A stretch of 64,000 bases of DNA from Carex sylvatica (lineage: Eukaryota > Streptophyta > Magnoliopsida > Poales > Cyperaceae): NCBI GenBank assembly GCA_964058845.1, contig CAXKVR010000016.1, positions 248,001 to 312,000 of the forward strand. Reading direction: 5' to 3'. Under the pieces are notes generated by a model, which had not been told where the DNA came from, ran no database searches, and saw only the letters and a list, made by a program, of their open reading frames with translations. How positions within the stretch are numbered: the first letter of the stretch is position 1; every line of letters starts with the position of its first letter. The position numbers were made by a program, and so were the translations under genes. Of the stretch, positions 60,867 through 64,000 are shown piece by piece.

Positions 60867-63800
60867 ATGGAATCTTGTTTGTTATCAGCAGACGAGAGGA
60901 CGAGTGCCAATGGGAGCACAAGTCCTGCTTCGCCAGGTAGGAGGGGGAAGAGAAGCACAAAAAGGCGCCCTGGTTCAAGAGGTTCATCTGTGGAGGGATT
61001 GAGAGGGACACCGGGTCGATTAGCTGGATGTGGGTCCAGCTTGAGCGGCGCAGCTTGCATGTTCACACAACAAGGAAAGAAAGGGGTCAATCAGGATGCC
61101 ATGCTTGTTTGGGAGGTTACTTTATTTTCATTTTCATTTTCATTTTCATTTTTATCTTTTGTTTTGCTTTGCTTTATTTCTAACTTATTAGAGAAATGCC
61201 ATCCTCATATTATTTAAGTTTGATGGTTTTGTAATCTTAAAGGATAATGGGTAAAAATGGGAAACTGAGTGTTATTGTGTGCAAACAATAATTCATGTTT
61301 TGTTCCCTTTGTGATTTTTTAAGTGTTTTCTTTTCGTTTAATCAGCGTCTTTATTTATTTCAGTTTTTTTTTTCATTCCATAAATTTTGTTTTCATTTCT
61401 TGTGTTTAGTATCCAAAATAACAGCTTTTAGGCTTGTTGAATGTTTCAACATTGTAAGCTGCCAATATGCTTTTATTCATTGCTTTTACAAGCTCCTCAT
61501 ATTAGTTCCGTCTTTTGCTTTTACAACCTACTCATATTCTCTCTTGGTTATTGTCAAGGATATCAGGCCACATAAATTATTTGCAAATTTCTTATAGATT
61601 CAATGTTTTGTTATTTCAATTTTCTCTGCCAATACCCAATAGGTGGGGTCCTCTTCATGAATCTCACCCTTATCTATGTCAACCAACTAGATTGGAAATG
61701 TTATAATTTTAGACTTTAATTAAGCACTTTAGTACTTCCCTTCATTTATGTCAATGCTACTAATCCCCTGTTTGCTCGATCGTCAGATAGACCTACTCCT
61801 TTTAAATTCTATATTACTGTGTGTATTATGGATAGCTTTTAATTTTTTTTATAATTTTCTGAAAATGACTGTTTCCTAGCTGAAGTTTGAGTACTACTTT
61901 CTGAATTAAAATATAACAAGTACCATTTTCAAATTACCATTTATTTTCGGATTATTTTGTAGAATTTTGGTCCTCGATCAGACACTACATTATGTGGAGT
62001 ATTTGATGGTCACGGGCCTTTTGGACATTTGGTGGCGAAGAGAGTGAGAGATCACCTCCCTCTAAAGCTCAACTCCCACATGCCATCTGAAGATATATGC
62101 GATAATGCCTCTGGTATTGCTTCAATCAACATAGCTTCTGAAGAGACCCCGTTATCTACAGACGCTGGATCTGACAAGGAAGAAGAGAAGAGCACTGATT
62201 TTTATGCTGTTATGAAAGATTCTCTCTTCAAGGCGTTCAAAGCTATGGATAAGGATTTGAGGCTGCATGGAAATATTGATTGTTTTTTTAGTGGCACTAC
62301 AGCTGTTACTGTTGTTAAGCAAGTAAGTTTGTTTCTTTCTTTCTTCCCCCATATAACACTAATCTATTCTTTTGTTAGTTTGTTTTGAAACAGCATTTGA
62401 TTGTTATGAGTACCTAATAACATACTGTACTTGCAATTACGCCCCTGACATTTTAAATTTACAATCTAGTTTTAGGAAATGACTAATTTTGATCTCCTTA
62501 GAATATCTAGACAAGGAGATCAAAATTAGTCATTCCTACCAGGGTAATATCTTCAATTCTGTTGTTCTTGCTACAAAAATGCTATTTATTTGATATGGTT
62601 TGCAAAAGCCTTCCAGCAAATGTTCTGTTTCTGATTTTGATTGCTATGTTTTCTTGTTTTCTCTGTAGGGGCGCGATTTGGTTATCGGGAATTTGGGTGA
62701 CTCGAGGGCAATATTGGGAACGAGAGATTCTAACAATCGACTGATGCCTGTTCAGTTGACAGTCGACCTTAAGCCAAATGTTCCAAGTATGGTTTCTTTC
62801 TTATTGTTTTCTTTTCCTTGCTCTGCACTTTACATATAAATGTTTGTGGGAATTTTTTGGATGTCCATATTTTGTTTGTGTGATGCTTTTATGAAGATGT
62901 TGATGTCTGCTAATATCTGATGTGGACTTTTCTTTGACTTATCGTTTATTTTTCTCAGAATGTAGTTTCATGTGTTAGTGCAATCATGCAACCCAAGTTA
63001 TACAGTATTTGTACTGGTGTAGTGTTCAGTACCTGATTATGTCACCCTCCATTAGCACTGATTATGGCTGAATTAATTCATGATAGGTCAAAGGTCCAAT
63101 TCAACACCAAAGAAACCCATGAGGCATGACCTTCAATTTTTGTTATAGACTATTTAAATTAATAATGGTATATATATCAGATGCTTGGTGATAATATACA
63201 TTTGACCTGTGAAATAGGGACATGATACTTGTTCAGTAATTTTCCATTTGCAGTTGCAGTTTTATCTGTCAATATGAAAAATCATAAAATATGGAATTAT
63301 CAAACAAAATCTTCTGCATTGCAAGAGCATCGTAAAGCAGGCTGAAGAGATTAATCTTTTTGGCAGGGGAAGCAGAGAGGATTAGAAAATACAAGGGACG
63401 GGTATTTGCACTTCGTGACGAGCCCGAGGTGGCACGTGTGTGGTTGCCAAACTATGACACACCAGGACTAGCTATGGCTAGAGCTTTTGGAGATTTCTGT
63501 TTGAAGGGCTTCGGTCTCATCTCTGAGCCTGAGGTATCCTACAGGCGTCTAACTGAAAGGGATGAGTTTGTTGTTCTGGCAACTGACGGGGTAACTCTTC
63601 TATTACTAAACCATTGTTATTTATCGTAGGTTTATTACCTTGTCAATGTTTCTGAGTGATGTTTGGTAGGCTAATCCGAGGCAGATTCCCATAATATTTT
63701 TAGGAGAGGAGGCATGCCTGTGATTAAATTTTCATTGAACATAATACAAAAAGGATTTTTTCTTTTTTTCTTTTTTTTAGGTTTGGGACGTTTTGACCAA

Positions 63801-64000
63801 TAAAGAAGTTGTGGACATAGTTGCTGCAGCACCAACCCAGTCCACTGCTGCAAGATTGCTTGTCGAGTCGGCAGTTCGCTCATGGTGTCACAAGTACCCA
63901 ACATCAAAAATCGATGACTGTGCTGTCGTGTGTCTCTTTCTTGACAGTGATTCTGTTGCCAAAGCGGGTACCAGCCTGAACTTTGAAAGAACAGAATCTG
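60867..64000 (+). CDS. Protein phosphatase 2C, clade E-like, 3' end beyond window
   Basis: Five exons are visible: 60867-61115, 61963-62322, 62669-62786, 63367-63590 and 63781 onward, with consistent phases. The protein is a Mg/Mn-dependent Ser/Thr phosphatase. Motifs seen are TQQGKKGVNQDA, GVFDGHGPFGH (metal-binding Asp-Gly), SGTTAVTVV, VIGNLGDSRA, PGLAMARAFGDFCLKGFG, VVLATDGVWD and KIDDCAVVCLFLD. The N-terminus after the chosen ATG (MESCLLSADERT) lines up with the MGSCLS start of Arabidopsis clade E members such as PP2C 33 and PP2C 18. However, the second residue is Glu instead of Gly, so N-myristoylation would be lost. The frame is open further upstream to an ATG at 60630, which would add 79 residues including a polyglutamine run. 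I prefer 60867 from similarity, but both starts are possible. Confidence 0.92.

Noticed and set aside
1..64000. tRNA, rRNA or other structured RNA genes
   Set aside because: A reading by eye found no cloverleaf with conserved A and B boxes and no rRNA segment; a dedicated tRNA or covariance-model scan would be decisive.

Overview
This is a transposon-rich stretch of a flowering-plant nuclear genome, most likely a eudicot. The evidence is three spliced plant genes with GT-AG introns, AT-rich intergenic DNA, and many hAT, Mutator-like (MULE), Tourist-like and SINE-derived insertions. No prokaryotic, organellar or viral gene block was seen.

Three host genes can be rebuilt exon by exon. (1) A GPI-tailed A36/A39-type aspartic protease at 12072-18472 (+), 10 exons, 483 aa. 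(2) PYRR, the plastid riboflavin-pathway reductase with a dead deaminase domain and a C-terminal YbiA-like N-glycosidase domain, at 20011-23933 (-), 9 exons, 609 aa. (3) A clade-E-like protein phosphatase 2C running off the right edge from 60867 (or 60630). The first two are convergent, with about 1.5 kb between their stop codons.

Almost everything else is mobile DNA. The left end is a 4.95-kb hAT element (787-5738) with a perfect 8-bp target-site duplication (TSD), a broken transposase and a 105-bp tandem array. Two non-autonomous hAT relatives lie at 5958-6367 and 34647-35145. The centre holds two copies, in opposite orientation, of one MULE (24396-32552 and 44844-50759). Each carries a MuDR-type transposase gene convergent with a plant mobile domain (PMD, 'aminotransferase-like') gene. 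The second copy has lost the PMD core. A third, unrelated-TIR MULE (51928-53903) again holds a MuDR fragment facing a PMD fragment. Smaller MULE-like hairpin elements with 9-10 bp TSDs sit at 13735-14147, 36149-36348, 39607-41037 and 43781-44781.

The most informative structures are: two paralogous copies of one repeat, each hit by a different transposon, so that each is the other's empty site; a PMD gene whose 3' part is a series of small phase-0 exons ending in the same peptide; identical in-frame stops in both MuDR copies; and three extremely 5'-truncated SINE tails (28, 44 and 89 bp) with 15-18 bp TSDs inside introns of the two left-hand host genes.

All exon boundaries were read by eye from splice signals, phase and recalled family similarity. 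No alignment or database search was run.
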